49,601 nt of DNA. It comes from Spirochaetaceae bacterium (GTDB lineage: Bacteria; Spirochaetota; Spirochaetia; Treponematales; Rectinemataceae). Each line of letters starts with the position of its first letter. The first letter of the stretch is position 1. The notes under the pieces are model-generated. The model was not told the DNA's origin, did no database searches, and worked only from the letters and a program-made list of their open reading frames with translations. Position numbers and translations under genes: made by a program. Of this stretch, positions 15,835-24,878 are shown piece by piece. The stretch is taken from positions 1-49,601 of the forward strand of contig JANXYQ010000117.1 in NCBI GenBank assembly GCA_025355995.1, in the 5' to 3' direction.

Positions 15835-17064
15835 ATGACGCAGAAAGACAAAGCCTTTAAGTGGCTCGACGGCTCCGCCGACGGCATCGTCGAGCTGGAG
15901 ACCCTGCTATCCTCCATCCCCGCAATCGCCCCCGAGTCGGGCGGACAGGGCGAGATGAAGAAGGCCGAGGCCCTCATCGGCTGGCTCGGATCGAAGGGCA
16001 TCCGCGAGATCGAGCGCTTCGACGCGCCCGACTCGCGCGTACCCGGGGGCAAGCGGCCGAACGTGGTAGCCACGATCCCCGGCGTCGACGGCTCGGGCAG
16101 GGTGTGGATCATGAGCCACCTCGACGTGGTGCCCGAGGGCGACCGGTCGATGTGGAAGACCGACCCTTTCCAGGTGCTCTACAAGGACGGGCGCGTCTAC
16201 GGGCGCGGCGTCGAGGACAACCAACAAGGCCTCGTCGGTTCGATCTTCGCGACGCTCGCCGTCCTAGCGGGGGGCGGCGCGCCCGCCCGAACGGTGAAGT
16301 TGCTCTTTGTGGCCGACGAGGAAGTCGGCTCGGCCTACGGCATCCAGTACCTGCTCAAGACGCAGAAGCTCTTCCGGAAGGACGACCTCATCGTCATCCC
16401 CGACGGCGGCAACGCCCAGGGCACCGAGATCGAGGTGGCCGAGAAGAACCTATGCTGGCTGAAGGTGACGACCAAGGGTCGCCAGTGCCACGGCTCCACG
16501 CCCGATGAGGGGGCGAACGCCTTCCTCGCCGCCTCGGACCTCGCCCTGCGGGTGCACGAGCTCGAGAAGACGGTGTTCACGGCTCGCGATCCGCTCTTCC
16601 AGCCCGACCGCACCACGCTCTCGCCCACGAAGAAGGAGGCGAACGTCCCGAACATCAACACGATTCCCGGCGACGACGTCTTCTGCTTCGACATGCGCAT
16701 CCTGCCCTGCTACTCGATAGAGCGGGTGCTCGAGGAAGTGTCCAAGATCATGCGCGCGGTGGAGGCGGAGCACGGCGTCGCGATGACCTACGAGATCGCG
16801 CAACGCAACGAGTCCAAGGCGACGCCGTCCGACGCGCCCGTCGTCAAGCGGCTCGCCAAGGCCATCAAGGAAGTGTACGGCGCGGATGCGAAGCCGATAG
16901 GCATCGGGGGGGGGACCGTCGGCGCCTACCTGCGCAACGACGGCTACGACTGCGTCGTATGGGCGCGGCTCGACGAGACCGCGCACCAACCGAACGAGAA
17001 CGCCAAGATCGAGAACATCATCGGCGACGCGAAGGTGTTCGCGAGCCTGATGCTCGGCGACTAA
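15835..17064 (+). CDS. M20-family metallopeptidase/deacylase
   Basis: This 409-residue zinc hydrolase belongs to the M20 family (ArgE/DapE/dipeptidase type). Metal ligands and catalytic residues are visible in WIMSHLDVVPEG, GRGVEDNQQG and LLFVADEEVGSAYG. A lid domain covers the middle and HQPNENAKIENI near the C-terminus carries the last His ligand. Substrate could be a dipeptide, an acyl-amino acid or a carbamoylated one; sequence alone does not decide. ATG follows GAAAGGA. It is convergent with the LPP20-like gene, overlapping by 4 bp. Confidence 0.88.
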   Translation: MTQKDKAFKWLDGSADGIVELETLLSSIPAIAPESGGQGEMKKAEALIGWLGSKGIREIERFDAPDSRVPGGKRPNVVATIPGVDGSGRVWIMSHLDVVPEGDRSMWKTDPFQVLYKDGRVYGRGVEDNQQGLVGSIFATLAVLAGGGAPARTVKLLFVADEEVGSAYGIQYLLKTQKLFRKDDLIVIPDGGNAQGTEIEVAEKNLCWLKVTTKGRQCHGSTPDEGANAFLAASDLALRVHELEKTVFTARDPLFQPDRTTLSPTKKEANVPNINTIPGDDVFCFDMRILPCYSIERVLEEVSKIMRAVEAEHGVAMTYEIAQRNESKATPSDAPVVKRLAKAIKEVYGADAKPIGIGGGTVGAYLRNDGYDCVVWARLDETAHQPNENAKIENIIGDAKVFASLMLGD

Positions 17065-17933
17065 TATACTACGACGACCTTGCCGGCGCGGAGCAGCTCG
17101 CGATTGGGCGCGCTCGAGAGGATTCGCAACGCGTCCTCCCGCGAGATGACGAAATCGGTACGGGCGTCGCCGAAGAGCTCGAGCGCCATGACGCGCATGG
17201 GATCCGAGCCGACGCGCTCGCCCGCCTCCACCCCGACGGCCGAAGCGTAGCCGAGTACGCCTCCCTCCGCGAGCGCGTCAGGCAGGACGAGGCTCCTGTC
17301 GAGCACGAGGCTCATCTCGGAGTCGTAGACCCTGGGGAAGAGGCAGGGCCGCGCCGATCCCTCGACGTATTCCCCGTGGACCGGAAGGCTCCCCTTCGCG
17401 TAGATCACGATGCCGCTGTAGTCCCTCGTCGGCCTCGACTCGAGCGGCGCGCGTATGGGCGCGGGGGATGCGCCGGAGAGGAAGAGGGATGCCACGGCGT
17501 CGAGGCTGAGCGTGTAGGTCGAGAGGAATTTGCGCATGTCCTTCGAGAAGGACGACCGCTCGGCCCGGGCGAGTCCCGCGAGGGCGACGAGGGCCTCGCT
17601 GCCGAAGGTCCCGTCCATCGCCGCGTCCTCTATCCTCCTGTACGAATCCGCCTGGAGCGCGAAGACGGCGTCCTTGGCGAGCGAGGGAAGGTCCCTCTCT
17701 ATCATCCGCTCGGCTGACAGCCTCCCGCCGGGAAGCTTGAGGCCGGCCGCGGCCAGGTCCAGCTCTATGTCGATGGAAAGCACGCGGGCCTTCCAGTCGA
17801 CGCTGGAGCTGGTCGAATAGGGACTAGGGCTCGGCGAGCCCGGCTGCTCCGGGTAGCAGGGCGCGTAGGGCGCGAGGAGGGCGAGCGCGCAGGCGAGCGC
17901 GCCGACGGTTTTCGGCCTGGGTAGGTTCATCAT
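17061..17933 (-). CDS. LPP20-like exported protein
   Basis: This 290-residue protein has an N-terminal signal sequence (VGALACALALLAPYAPC). The Cys may be a lipobox-like site but is not canonical. The later part resembles LPP20/FlgT-like exported proteins: YSGIVIYAKGS, then LFPRVYDSEMSLVLDR, and a final FVISREDALRILSS and GKVVVVY. Such proteins are often flagellar or surface-associated. It is the last gene of a three-gene operon, overlapping the transglycosylase stop by 4 bp. No enzymatic motif is visible. Confidence 0.6.
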   Translation of the reverse strand: MMNLPRPKTVGALACALALLAPYAPCYPEQPGSPSPSPYSTSSSVDWKARVLSIDIELDLAAAGLKLPGGRLSAERMIERDLPSLAKDAVFALQADSYRRIEDAAMDGTFGSEALVALAGLARAERSSFSKDMRKFLSTYTLSLDAVASLFLSGASPAPIRAPLESRPTRDYSGIVIYAKGSLPVHGEYVEGSARPCLFPRVYDSEMSLVLDRSLVLPDALAEGGVLGYASAVGVEAGERVGSDPMRVMALELFGDARTDFVISREDALRILSSAPNRELLRAGKVVVVY

Positions 17934-19306
17934 AGCGTCGCCTTGAGTATCGGCACGCGGAGGGCCATACCTTCGCGGATCACGCTGGAGAGGACGAGGC
18001 CGTTCCGCTCGGCCAGGAGCTCGGGCTGGACATCGTAGCGGAGCGAGATGCTCCAGAGAGTATCGCCCTTGGCGACGACGTAGCTCGAGGCGAACTCGGG
18101 AGCCCCCCCCGCGGCGGATTCGATCTCGGGCGGGGGCGCGTCCTTCAGCGCGGGGACTACGATCACCTGGCCCAGGCGGATGCGGTCGGGCTTGAGCCCC
18201 GGGTTGGAATCAACGATGGCCGGCATCGGCGCGCCGTAGCGGCGGGCTATCCCCGAGATCGTGTCGCCCGAGCGGACCGTGTGGAGGTAGTAGCGGACGA
18301 GCTTGCGCTCGGGGTCCTCCACGACGGCGCGGACCGCCGCGGCCGCCGACGCCGGCACCTTGAGCGCGTAGGCGGTGCTGGGCGGCGTCACGCCGTAGCG
18401 GAGCTCGGGGTTCGCCTCCCTCAGCAGGGCGAGGGACAGGCCCGCCTGCTCGGAGAGTATCTTGAGGTCCACGGGCCTGCCGGTGGCGACGGCCTCCCAG
18501 GCGACGGGCTCCTCCCAGGACGGAATAAGGCCGTTGCGGCCGGGATAGCGGAGGATGGACGCGATGGCGAGGAACTTGGGGACGTAGCCGGCCGTCTCGC
18601 CCTTGAGGAGGCCGCGCTTCCCGAGGTCCCAGTAGTCGGGCGCGTCCGCGCCGTCCTGCTTGGCCTTGGCGATCGCGCGGCGCATCGCGCCGTCCCCGCA
18701 GTTGTAGGCGGCGAGCGCTATATCCCAGTCCCCGAAGGAGGCGTAGTTATCCGCGAGCTTGCGGAGCGCCCCGTCGGTGCTTTTCATGAAATCGCGGCGC
18801 TCGTCGACCCAGTCGTCTATTCTCATGCCGTACCCGGCGATCGAGTTGCGCATGAATTGCCAGAGACCGGCCGCCCCGCTCTTCGAGACGTTGCGCGGCG
18901 AAAATTCCGACTCGACGACGGGCAGGAAGCCGAGCTCGTCGGGAAGTCCGTAGAAGCGGATCCTCTCTTCGATATAAGGGAGGAAGGGCCGGGCTCGCTC
19001 CATGACGGCGGCCAGCCATTTCTTGCCGTCGTCCGTGAGGTACTGGGCCCTGATAGCCTCGAAGCGCTCCTCGCCCCAGGGCATGGGAAGCCCGTACAGG
19101 GGATCGGCGGCGTGGCCCTGGAGGGGCGGGCCGGCCTCGCCCCAGGGACTCGCGGCATCGGGCCCGGCGCGCTGGGGCTCGGCCCGCGGCGCCGGCGCGT
19201 CGGCCCGAGCCGGCGCCGCGAGGGCGACCAGCGCTATCGCCGTCGCGATGGCGATAGCGGTCGCCGCGCGGATGCCTGGGCCGATTCGTGGGTCCCCGAA
19301 AATCAT
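17930..19306 (-). CDS. mltD: MltD-like lytic transglycosylase with two LysM domains
   Basis: This 458-residue exported protein cleaves peptidoglycan strands. A signal segment (AATAIAIATAIALVALAAPARA) is followed by an SLT domain with the catalytic Glu132 in LPVVESEFSPRNV, then KSGAAGLWQFM and ALAAYNCGDGAM. Two LysM repeats, VRSGDTISGIARRYG near 350 and VAKGDTLWSISLRYD near 415, anchor it to glycan. The start at 19306 overlaps the upstream lipoprotein stop as ATGA. A longer frame upstream is only overlap. It lies between two exported proteins, which suggests a joint envelope role. Confidence 0.92.
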   Translation of the reverse strand: MIFGDPRIGPGIRAATAIAIATAIALVALAAPARADAPAPRAEPQRAGPDAASPWGEAGPPLQGHAADPLYGLPMPWGEERFEAIRAQYLTDDGKKWLAAVMERARPFLPYIEERIRFYGLPDELGFLPVVESEFSPRNVSKSGAAGLWQFMRNSIAGYGMRIDDWVDERRDFMKSTDGALRKLADNYASFGDWDIALAAYNCGDGAMRRAIAKAKQDGADAPDYWDLGKRGLLKGETAGYVPKFLAIASILRYPGRNGLIPSWEEPVAWEAVATGRPVDLKILSEQAGLSLALLREANPELRYGVTPPSTAYALKVPASAAAAVRAVVEDPERKLVRYYLHTVRSGDTISGIARRYGAPMPAIVDSNPGLKPDRIRLGQVIVVPALKDAPPPEIESAAGGAPEFASSYVVAKGDTLWSISLRYDVQPELLAERNGLVLSSVIREGMALRVPILKATL

Positions 19307-20415
19307 TGATTTTTCTCCCCGAAATAGATGCCCGCCCATTCCCAGGATCCGTGGATCTCGGGGTCGGCGGGGAAATAGATCCTACGGAAACAGAAATACC
19401 AGGTGGATATTTTATCGGTCCATCCCCAGGTCTTTAAATAGGCTTCGCGTCGATTCGAGTCGGGATCGAGCTCCGCGGCCGAGGATATCCGGCTTCCCGA
19501 CATGAATTCGCCGAAGTCGAACAAGGCGCGCGCGTTCGAGTCCACCTCGTCCGCGTGCCAGCCGGACGCGAAGAAATTGACCTTGGCCCGATACGAGCGC
19601 AGCTTGTACGCGTCCCCCGCGGCGAGGGCGGCCCTGACCTTGCCTACGAGGGCTTGAAGGTCCTTGTAGGCCCAGTCTTTCGGGCTGTTGTAGAGATCCA
19701 CGACGCTCCGCGCGTACCTGAACGCGTCGGGGTAGCCCGGGATCGCGGTGCCGAAGAAGGGCAGGAACTCCGAGTAGGCCTTGACCGCGAGGTCCCAATC
19801 GCCGATGCGCTCGTACTCGCGCGCGAGGAGGAATATGGGCGCGCCGTCGGTCGCCTCCCCCGGGAAGCGGGCGATGAGGTCCTTGTAATAGCCGATCCTG
19901 CGCTCCGGCGAGTCGACGATGGCTATGAGCCTGGAGAGGCACTCTCGGTGTATAGAGCGGCCATCTACCGCTGAATCCGGATAATCCTCGAGCGCGCGGT
20001 CGTAATAGATCGCCGCGATCGGGGCCGAGCCCGCCTGTTCGTATGCGTAGGCCGCGGTGAAAAGGTACCAGGCGCCGAATGGATCCGCGGAAGCGTCGGC
20101 CGATCCCTCGGCCGCGTCGCTCCGGCCCGCCTCCGCCCCGCTCGAGAGCAGGGCTCCCAGGCGGGCGTACTCGCGTTGGCGTATGAGGTTCGCGGAGATC
20201 TGGCGGAGGGCCGCGAAGCGGCGCAGGGGATCCGCGCCCGCCTCCTTCAGGACGCCGAGGAGCTCGTCGAACTCCGATCGGTCGGCCGCGGCGCCGTCGG
20301 GCACCTGGGCGGGAGGGGAGGAGCAGGAGGCGAGCGCGAAGGTCCCCGCCAGGATGGCGGCGACGATGAGCGGGGTCGCCGCGGCCCGGAATCGGGCGAC
20401 TCGCCGTCTCGACAT
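19303..20415 (-). CDS. TPR-type lipoprotein
   Basis: This 370-residue lipoprotein has an Arg-rich start, a hydrophobic stretch and the lipobox FALASC at about residues 26-31. The rest is alpha-helical with repeat-like helices (YARLGALLSSGAEA, FTAAYAYEQAGSAPIAAIYYDRAL, YERIGDWDLAVKAYSEFL), as in TPR solenoids. It opens the operon with mltD, so it may scaffold the transglycosylase at the membrane; this is inference. No closer family is recognised. Confidence 0.75.
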   Translation of the reverse strand: MSRRRVARFRAAATPLIVAAILAGTFALASCSSPPAQVPDGAAADRSEFDELLGVLKEAGADPLRRFAALRQISANLIRQREYARLGALLSSGAEAGRSDAAEGSADASADPFGAWYLFTAAYAYEQAGSAPIAAIYYDRALEDYPDSAVDGRSIHRECLSRLIAIVDSPERRIGYYKDLIARFPGEATDGAPIFLLAREYERIGDWDLAVKAYSEFLPFFGTAIPGYPDAFRYARSVVDLYNSPKDWAYKDLQALVGKVRAALAAGDAYKLRSYRAKVNFFASGWHADEVDSNARALFDFGEFMSGSRISSAAELDPDSNRREAYLKTWGWTDKISTWYFCFRRIYFPADPEIHGSWEWAGIYFGEKNQ

Positions 20416-20445
20416 GTAGAATAGGATAGCACGCAGGGTTTTCCA

Positions 20446-20474
20446 TTGGCAAGATCGGACTCTTTCTGTACAAT
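20446..20474 (+). promoter_or_regulatory. sigma-70-type promoter with very short leader
   Basis: TTGGCA (20446-20451), 17 bp, TACAAT (20469-20474). The expected transcription start, about 7 nt downstream, leaves only a few bases before the ATG at 20485. Confidence 0.65.
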
Positions 20475-20484
20475 TCGATTACGC

Positions 20485-21108
20485 ATGAACCGACGCAGGC
20501 TACGTTCCGACGATATCCTCTTTATTTCGGCCATCGCGGCCTTCCTCCTCGGCGTCGCCTTCCTGCTCTATACGACCGGCACCTTCGTCGGCGCCCCCCG
20601 CTATTGGCCCATCCTCGTAATGGCCGTGGGAGGCATCCTCCTTTACTTGCCCCTGGTCCGAGGCGCCTCGTTCACCTTTTTTTTCGGCGGACTCCTCTTC
20701 GTGCTGGAGGGCGCCTTCTTCCTCGCCTCGATGCTCCTCGGCTGGAAGCTCGCCAAGTCCTGGCCCCTGGGGATGGCGATCGCCGGCATCTCGGGCCTGA
20801 TATCCGGCCTGGCCGCCCAAAAGCGGCTCAAGGCCTTCTATGCCGTCCCGTCCATCGGCTTCGCCGTGCTCGGACTGTTCTTCTGCCTTTTTTCCTTCGG
20901 GCTGGCGAAGGTCAACTTCTCGAGATTCATCGCCGTCTGGTGGCCGACCCTCTTCATCGCGGGCGGGATATCCCTGTTCGTGGCGTACGGCATCTCGCGG
21001 CACGCTCCCGCCCGCGTCCCCGAAGGGCCGGACGGCCGCGCGAGGAAGCGCGCGGGCAGGCCCGCCGATCGCCCTAGACGGGATCGCGGCCCCTCCTCGG
21101 GGCCATGA
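20485..21108 (+). CDS. small polytopic membrane protein, LiaF-TM-like
   Basis: This 207-residue protein has about six hydrophobic segments from residue 12 to 170 and a basic, Arg/Pro-rich tail. The pattern of short paired TM helices (RYWPILVMAVGGILLYLP, AVWWPTLFIAGGISLFVAYG) resembles the LiaF/DUF5668 transmembrane module. No catalytic motif is seen. The start at 20485 has no Shine-Dalgarno and lies a few bases after the predicted transcription start. It overlaps the next gene as ATGA, the first of three overlapping genes. Confidence 0.65.
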   Translation: MNRRRLRSDDILFISAIAAFLLGVAFLLYTTGTFVGAPRYWPILVMAVGGILLYLPLVRGASFTFFFGGLLFVLEGAFFLASMLLGWKLAKSWPLGMAIAGISGLISGLAAQKRLKAFYAVPSIGFAVLGLFFCLFSFGLAKVNFSRFIAVWWPTLFIAGGISLFVAYGISRHAPARVPEGPDGRARKRAGRPADRPRRDRGPSSGP

Positions 21109-22997
21109 GTCGCAGGCCTCGTCGCGCGGCGTCAGCGATCGCGCTGTGCGTCCTCGTGTTTATCTCCTGCGCTTCGAAGCCGAAGGTCGTAGCTCCCAGC
21201 GCGGCGATCCCTCCCGAAACCCAACAAAAAGCCGCGGATTCGCCCCTTCCTCAAATCGCCGCTCCCGTTCCGGCTGCCGCGCCAGTTCCTGCGCAAGCAG
21301 GCGCCGGCACGGCGAGCGCCGGTACGGCGAGCGCCGGTACGGCGCTAAAGACCGCGGACCCGGCCACCCTCGCTCGCAACCGGGAAGAGCGGGAAGCCAT
21401 CGAGTCCTCGATCGTATTCGGCTCTCCTTCCTCCCTCGCGAGGGCCCGCGAGCTCGCGGCCAAGGCCACGGCTATCAAGGCCGAGGACGCCGCCGCCCTC
21501 GACGCCCTGGCGCGAGGCATCTCGGTCCTGGCCTATCCCGAGGCGGACCCCGCCGAGGCTCCCGCGGTCCCAGCGGAGGGGCTTCTCAAGGCCCTCGGCG
21601 AGGCGGCGGCCGGCCGCTCCCCCGCCGTCCCGCCGGAGGCGGCGGGCAGCCCCTTGGGCGAGCTCATACCGGCCCTCGTCCTCTTCGCGGCCGATTCCAG
21701 CGACGCATCGCGCCGCGCCTTCGACGCCCTAGACCGTTTCGCCAGGCTCGGCGTGCCCTCTATCATGCCGAGCATACTCAGGGGCGTCGACGCCGAGAGG
21801 AGAAGCGATTGGCAGGGGGCCCTCGGGCTTTATCGCTCCGCCCTCGCGATAGCTCCCGACGCCTGGAGCGCCGCCCTGGGCTCCGGCCGCGCCCTCCTCT
21901 CGCTGCGGAGGGGCGCCGACGCGCTGGCCCTCCTCTCCCCCCTCGCCCCGGCGCGGTCCGGCATCTCCGCCTTCGACCGAGCCTATGCGCTCGCCCTGTA
22001 CGCGAACGGCCGCTACTCGGAGGCCGATCCCTACGTGGCGCGCGTCCTGACGCGCGATCCCCAGGATTCCCGGTTCATCCTCATCCGCGCGCGGCTCCTC
22101 ATCCGCGCGAAGGCCTACCAGCAGGCCATGCCTCTCCTCGACGCCTACGGCACCGTCGATTCCTCGAATCGAATCTATTTGCTCCTTCGCTGCCTCGAGT
22201 CCGAGTCCCTGCGCGCCCGGGAAGAGGCGCTGAAGTGGGCGCGCCGCGGACTCGGCGCCTATCCCGACGACCCCGAGCTCCTGGCCGCCGCCTCGCGCCT
22301 CCTCTTCGCCGGGCCCGCCTTCGGCCGGGAGGAAGCGAGGACCCTCGCGCTCCGGGTCTGCGACCTCGTCGTGCCCGGCGCGGCCGTTCCCGCGGAGGGC
22401 GATTACGAGACGGGCGCGGTCCTGCTGGCGGCGAGGAACGCGGCGGGCGTCGAAGCCTCGCGCCTACTCGCGCTCGACGCCGCGTCGCGCTTCAAGTGGG
22501 CGGACGCGGGGGGGTATCTCTCCCGGGCCGGGGCCGCCTTCGAGGACAAGGCTCTTGCGGCGCGCATACTCCGCAAGTCGGGCAACGCGCGCGGCGACCT
22601 GGAGTACGCTTCCGCGTGGTATCGCGCGGAACCGCGCTCGGAGGAGGCTACCGAGGCCTACCTGCGCGCGTTAGTCGACGGAGGGGACGAGAAGGCGGCC
22701 CAGGACGCCATCGCGCGGCTCCTTCCGGGGACGATCTCCGCGCCCCTGCGCTCCGTCCTCTATTACCTGCAGTCCAAGCTCCAGAAATCCGACGAGGCCG
22801 CCCTCTCCCTGCTCCACGCGGCCCTCGTGGAGAACGCCGACAATCCCGAGGCGCTCGCGGCCGTTTCCGACATACTCATGCGCCGCAAGGACTTCGCCAA
22901 GGCGAGGTTCTACCTCAAGCAGGCCCTCGCGACGGATCCTGGCGATCCCGAGCTCGAGGCGCTGCAGCGGCAGCTCGACGCCGCCTCTCCCCCATGA
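21105..22997 (+). CDS. large TPR lipoprotein
   Basis: This 630-residue protein has an Arg-rich leader and lipobox VFISC near residue 22. A low-complexity Ala/Pro/Gly linker with a short tandem repeat follows. The rest is an alpha solenoid of TPR-like units (WQGALGLYRSALAIAPDAWS, GRYSEADPYVARVLTRDPQD, NPEALAAVSDILMRRKDF, AKARFYLKQALATDPGDPEL). TPR lipoproteins scaffold envelope complexes. Four-base overlaps on both sides tie it to the membrane protein and the TIGR02757 protein. Confidence 0.8.
   Translation: MSRRPRRAASAIALCVLVFISCASKPKVVAPSAAIPPETQQKAADSPLPQIAAPVPAAAPVPAQAGAGTASAGTASAGTALKTADPATLARNREEREAIESSIVFGSPSSLARARELAAKATAIKAEDAAALDALARGISVLAYPEADPAEAPAVPAEGLLKALGEAAAGRSPAVPPEAAGSPLGELIPALVLFAADSSDASRRAFDALDRFARLGVPSIMPSILRGVDAERRSDWQGALGLYRSALAIAPDAWSAALGSGRALLSLRRGADALALLSPLAPARSGISAFDRAYALALYANGRYSEADPYVARVLTRDPQDSRFILIRARLLIRAKAYQQAMPLLDAYGTVDSSNRIYLLLRCLESESLRAREEALKWARRGLGAYPDDPELLAAASRLLFAGPAFGREEARTLALRVCDLVVPGAAVPAEGDYETGAVLLAARNAAGVEASRLLALDAASRFKWADAGGYLSRAGAAFEDKALAARILRKSGNARGDLEYASAWYRAEPRSEEATEAYLRALVDGGDEKAAQDAIARLLPGTISAPLRSVLYYLQSKLQKSDEAALSLLHAALVENADNPEALAAVSDILMRRKDFAKARFYLKQALATDPGDPELEALQRQLDAASPP
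21301..21345 (+). repeat. three tandem 15-bp units in a lipoprotein linker
   Basis: The unit GCGCCGGYACGGCGA occurs at 21301-21315, 21316-21330 and 21331-21345 (last base changed). In the frame of the lipoprotein it encodes AGTAS-like pentapeptides. Copy change would keep the frame. Confidence 0.85.
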
Positions 22998-23839
22998 CGC
23001 GTTCAGCGCACGGCTCTCGCGTCGAGTACGACCCGGCGATCGCCGCCTTCCTCGAGGATATCTACTCGGTCTGCAATATCGGCGAGCGATTGCGGCGGGA
23101 CCCCTTGGTCGTCGCGAGGCGCTACGCTGCGGCCGAGGATAGGGAGCTCGCCGCCCTCGTCTGCTCGACCCTCGCCTTCGGCTCCGTCGACCTGATCGTG
23201 CGCGCCTGCGAGGAGGCCCTCGCGCCCCTCGGCGGGAGGCCGGCCGCGGCGTTGGCCCGCATGGGCGAGGCCGAGCTGCGCGAGGCTTGGGGAGGATTCG
23301 GATACAGGTTCTGTTTCGCCGAGGACCTCATAGCCCTCATGCGCTCGGCGAAGCGGGCCCAGGCCGATTTCGGATCGCTCGAGGAGCTCTTCCTTCGGGG
23401 AGACCCGGGTGGTCCGGATGTCGTCGCCGGACTCGGGGCTTTCGTGGGCGCGCTGAAAAGCCTGAGCCGCGAGCCGGGCGGCCCGGGCGAGGGGAGGTCC
23501 CTGCGCGAGAACCTGCTGCCCGACCCCGCTCGCGGCAGCGCCTGCAAGCGTCTGTTCCTCTTCCTGCGCTGGCTCGTCCGCGAGGACGGGATCGACCCGG
23601 GCGGCTGGCTTCGCGTCGAGCGCTCCCGCCTCGTCGTTCCCCTCGATCTGCATATGGTTCGAGTCTGCGTCGAGCGCCTGGGCTTCATCTCCAGCCCCTA
23701 CGCGAACCTGAGGAACGCCCTCGCCGCGACCGCCGGCTTCAGGCTTTACGCTCCCGAGGATCCAGTGAAGTACGACTTCTCGCTCACGCGCCCCGGCATC
23801 GATCCCGAGCCGGGCGACGAGCGCTTCGGCTGTCGGTAG
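22994..23839 (+). CDS. TIGR02757 (DUF2400) family protein
   Basis: This 281-residue protein follows the TIGR02757 pattern: DPLVVARRYAAAEDRELAAL, STLAFGSVDLIV, RLFLFLRWLVREDGIDPG, VPLDLHMVRVCVERLG and EDPVKYDFSLTRPGI. The family is found in Bacteroidetes, spirochaetes and others and is related to HhH-GPD-type DNA glycosylase folds; its substrate is not established to my knowledge. The ATG overlaps the TPR lipoprotein stop. The stop codon is immediately next to the stop of the convergent tetR. Confidence 0.82.
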   Translation: MTRSAHGSRVEYDPAIAAFLEDIYSVCNIGERLRRDPLVVARRYAAAEDRELAALVCSTLAFGSVDLIVRACEEALAPLGGRPAAALARMGEAELREAWGGFGYRFCFAEDLIALMRSAKRAQADFGSLEELFLRGDPGGPDVVAGLGAFVGALKSLSREPGGPGEGRSLRENLLPDPARGSACKRLFLFLRWLVREDGIDPGGWLRVERSRLVVPLDLHMVRVCVERLGFISSPYANLRNALAATAGFRLYAPEDPVKYDFSLTRPGIDPEPGDERFGCR

Positions 23840-24433
23840 CTAGGCTCGGAGCCCATCGATGAGCAGCCTGATGTCGCGGAGGGTGCCCTCGAGGGAGATG
23901 TTGTCGTAGAGGGCGCTGTGGACCGTCGCGGCCTCGATGAAGGAGAAGAGCGTGAATGCCATGGACTTCGAGTCTATCGGCCGCAGCTCGCCTGACGCGA
24001 TCGCGGCGGCGAGCACGCGCTCGAGGCCGGCGCGGAGCTTGCGCACGTGCTCCTGCACGTCGAAGGCCACGGAAGGCGTCTCGCGGTTCGGGTGAAGGAG
24101 GAAGTCGAGGACGAGGACCATTCTGCCCTTGTCGAGTACCGCCGCCCGCTCGAGGTATTCCATGATCCGCAGGAGCTTATCGGCCGCGCCGATGCTCGGG
24201 TCGTCGTACATCGCCGAGGTGTCGTGGTCGAGCCGCCCGAAGACTTCCTCCAGGGTGAATTCGACTACTTCGCCTATATTGCGGAAATATTGGTAGAGCG
24301 TCGTTCGCCCGAGGCCGCAGAGATCGGCCACCTTGCCGAGGTTGGCTTCCTGGATCCCGTCGCGGACCATCACGGAAACCGCCTTGTCGGCTATCTCGCG
24401 GCGCCGAGCCTCGTAATCGACGATTTTTGGCAT
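23840..24433 (-). CDS. TetR-family regulator
   Basis: This 197-residue regulator has a TetR helix-turn-helix (LGKVADLCGLGRTTLYQYF, about 32-50). The C-terminal helices around LERAAVLDKGRMVLVLDFLL are the ligand and dimer domain. ATG at 24433 has GGAGAAAAG upstream; the open frame extends further but without support. It has no adjacent divergent transporter, so its target is unknown. Confidence 0.85.
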   Translation of the reverse strand: MPKIVDYEARRREIADKAVSVMVRDGIQEANLGKVADLCGLGRTTLYQYFRNIGEVVEFTLEEVFGRLDHDTSAMYDDPSIGAADKLLRIMEYLERAAVLDKGRMVLVLDFLLHPNRETPSVAFDVQEHVRKLRAGLERVLAAAIASGELRPIDSKSMAFTLFSFIEAATVHSALYDNISLEGTLRDIRLLIDGLRA

Positions 24434-24588
24434 CTTTTCTCCGTTCGCGGCATTATAAGGCCGCCCGTCGCCGAGCAGCAATATCGAGGATCCGAGCCGC
24501 AATTCGCCTGGACTCGACCCCTCCGGCGCATATACTTTCGTAGTAGGAAGCCTTCGCCTCTGCCTTCGGCAAGGAAAGGAGGGACGGT

Positions 24589-24861
24589 ATGAGCGATACT
24601 ATCCTAAAGGGAGACGAGCTCGAAAGGCTCGTCGATCGGCACATAGAGCTAAGCGAACTCTTCGAAAGCAGGCGGGGCAGGGCGCGCCCCGGCTCGCCGG
24701 TGCTCGTCACGATGACCGGCGGCAAGGCGCTGGCCGATTGCCTCGCGGACCTCGTCGATCGAGCTCTCGTGGCCTACGAGGGCTCCGGTTTCCCCCAGGA
24801 CTCCGTCATCTTCTCGCTCAAGGCGGCGCTGGTGCAGGTAATCGCCGGCAAGCTCGAATGA
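24589..24861 (+). CDS. hypothetical small protein
   Basis: This 90-residue protein is not recognised. It looks cytoplasmic and alpha-helical: GDELERLVDRHIELSELFES is strongly amphipathic and DCLADLVDRALVAYEGSGF follows. There is no signal or TM segment. The start has a very good ribosome site (AAGGAGGGACGGT). The start lies divergent from tetR with 155 bp between starts, so that regulator could act here. Confidence 0.65.
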   Translation: MSDTILKGDELERLVDRHIELSELFESRRGRARPGSPVLVTMTGGKALADCLADLVDRALVAYEGSGFPQDSVIFSLKAALVQVIAGKLE

Positions 24862-24878
24862 TTGGCGATCGCCGGACC

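Noticed and set aside
20840-22990. Very long Arg-rich open frame upstream of the TIGR02757 start
   Set aside because: It lies out of frame within two real genes and has no family sequence. The true gene begins at 22994 with an ATGA overlap.
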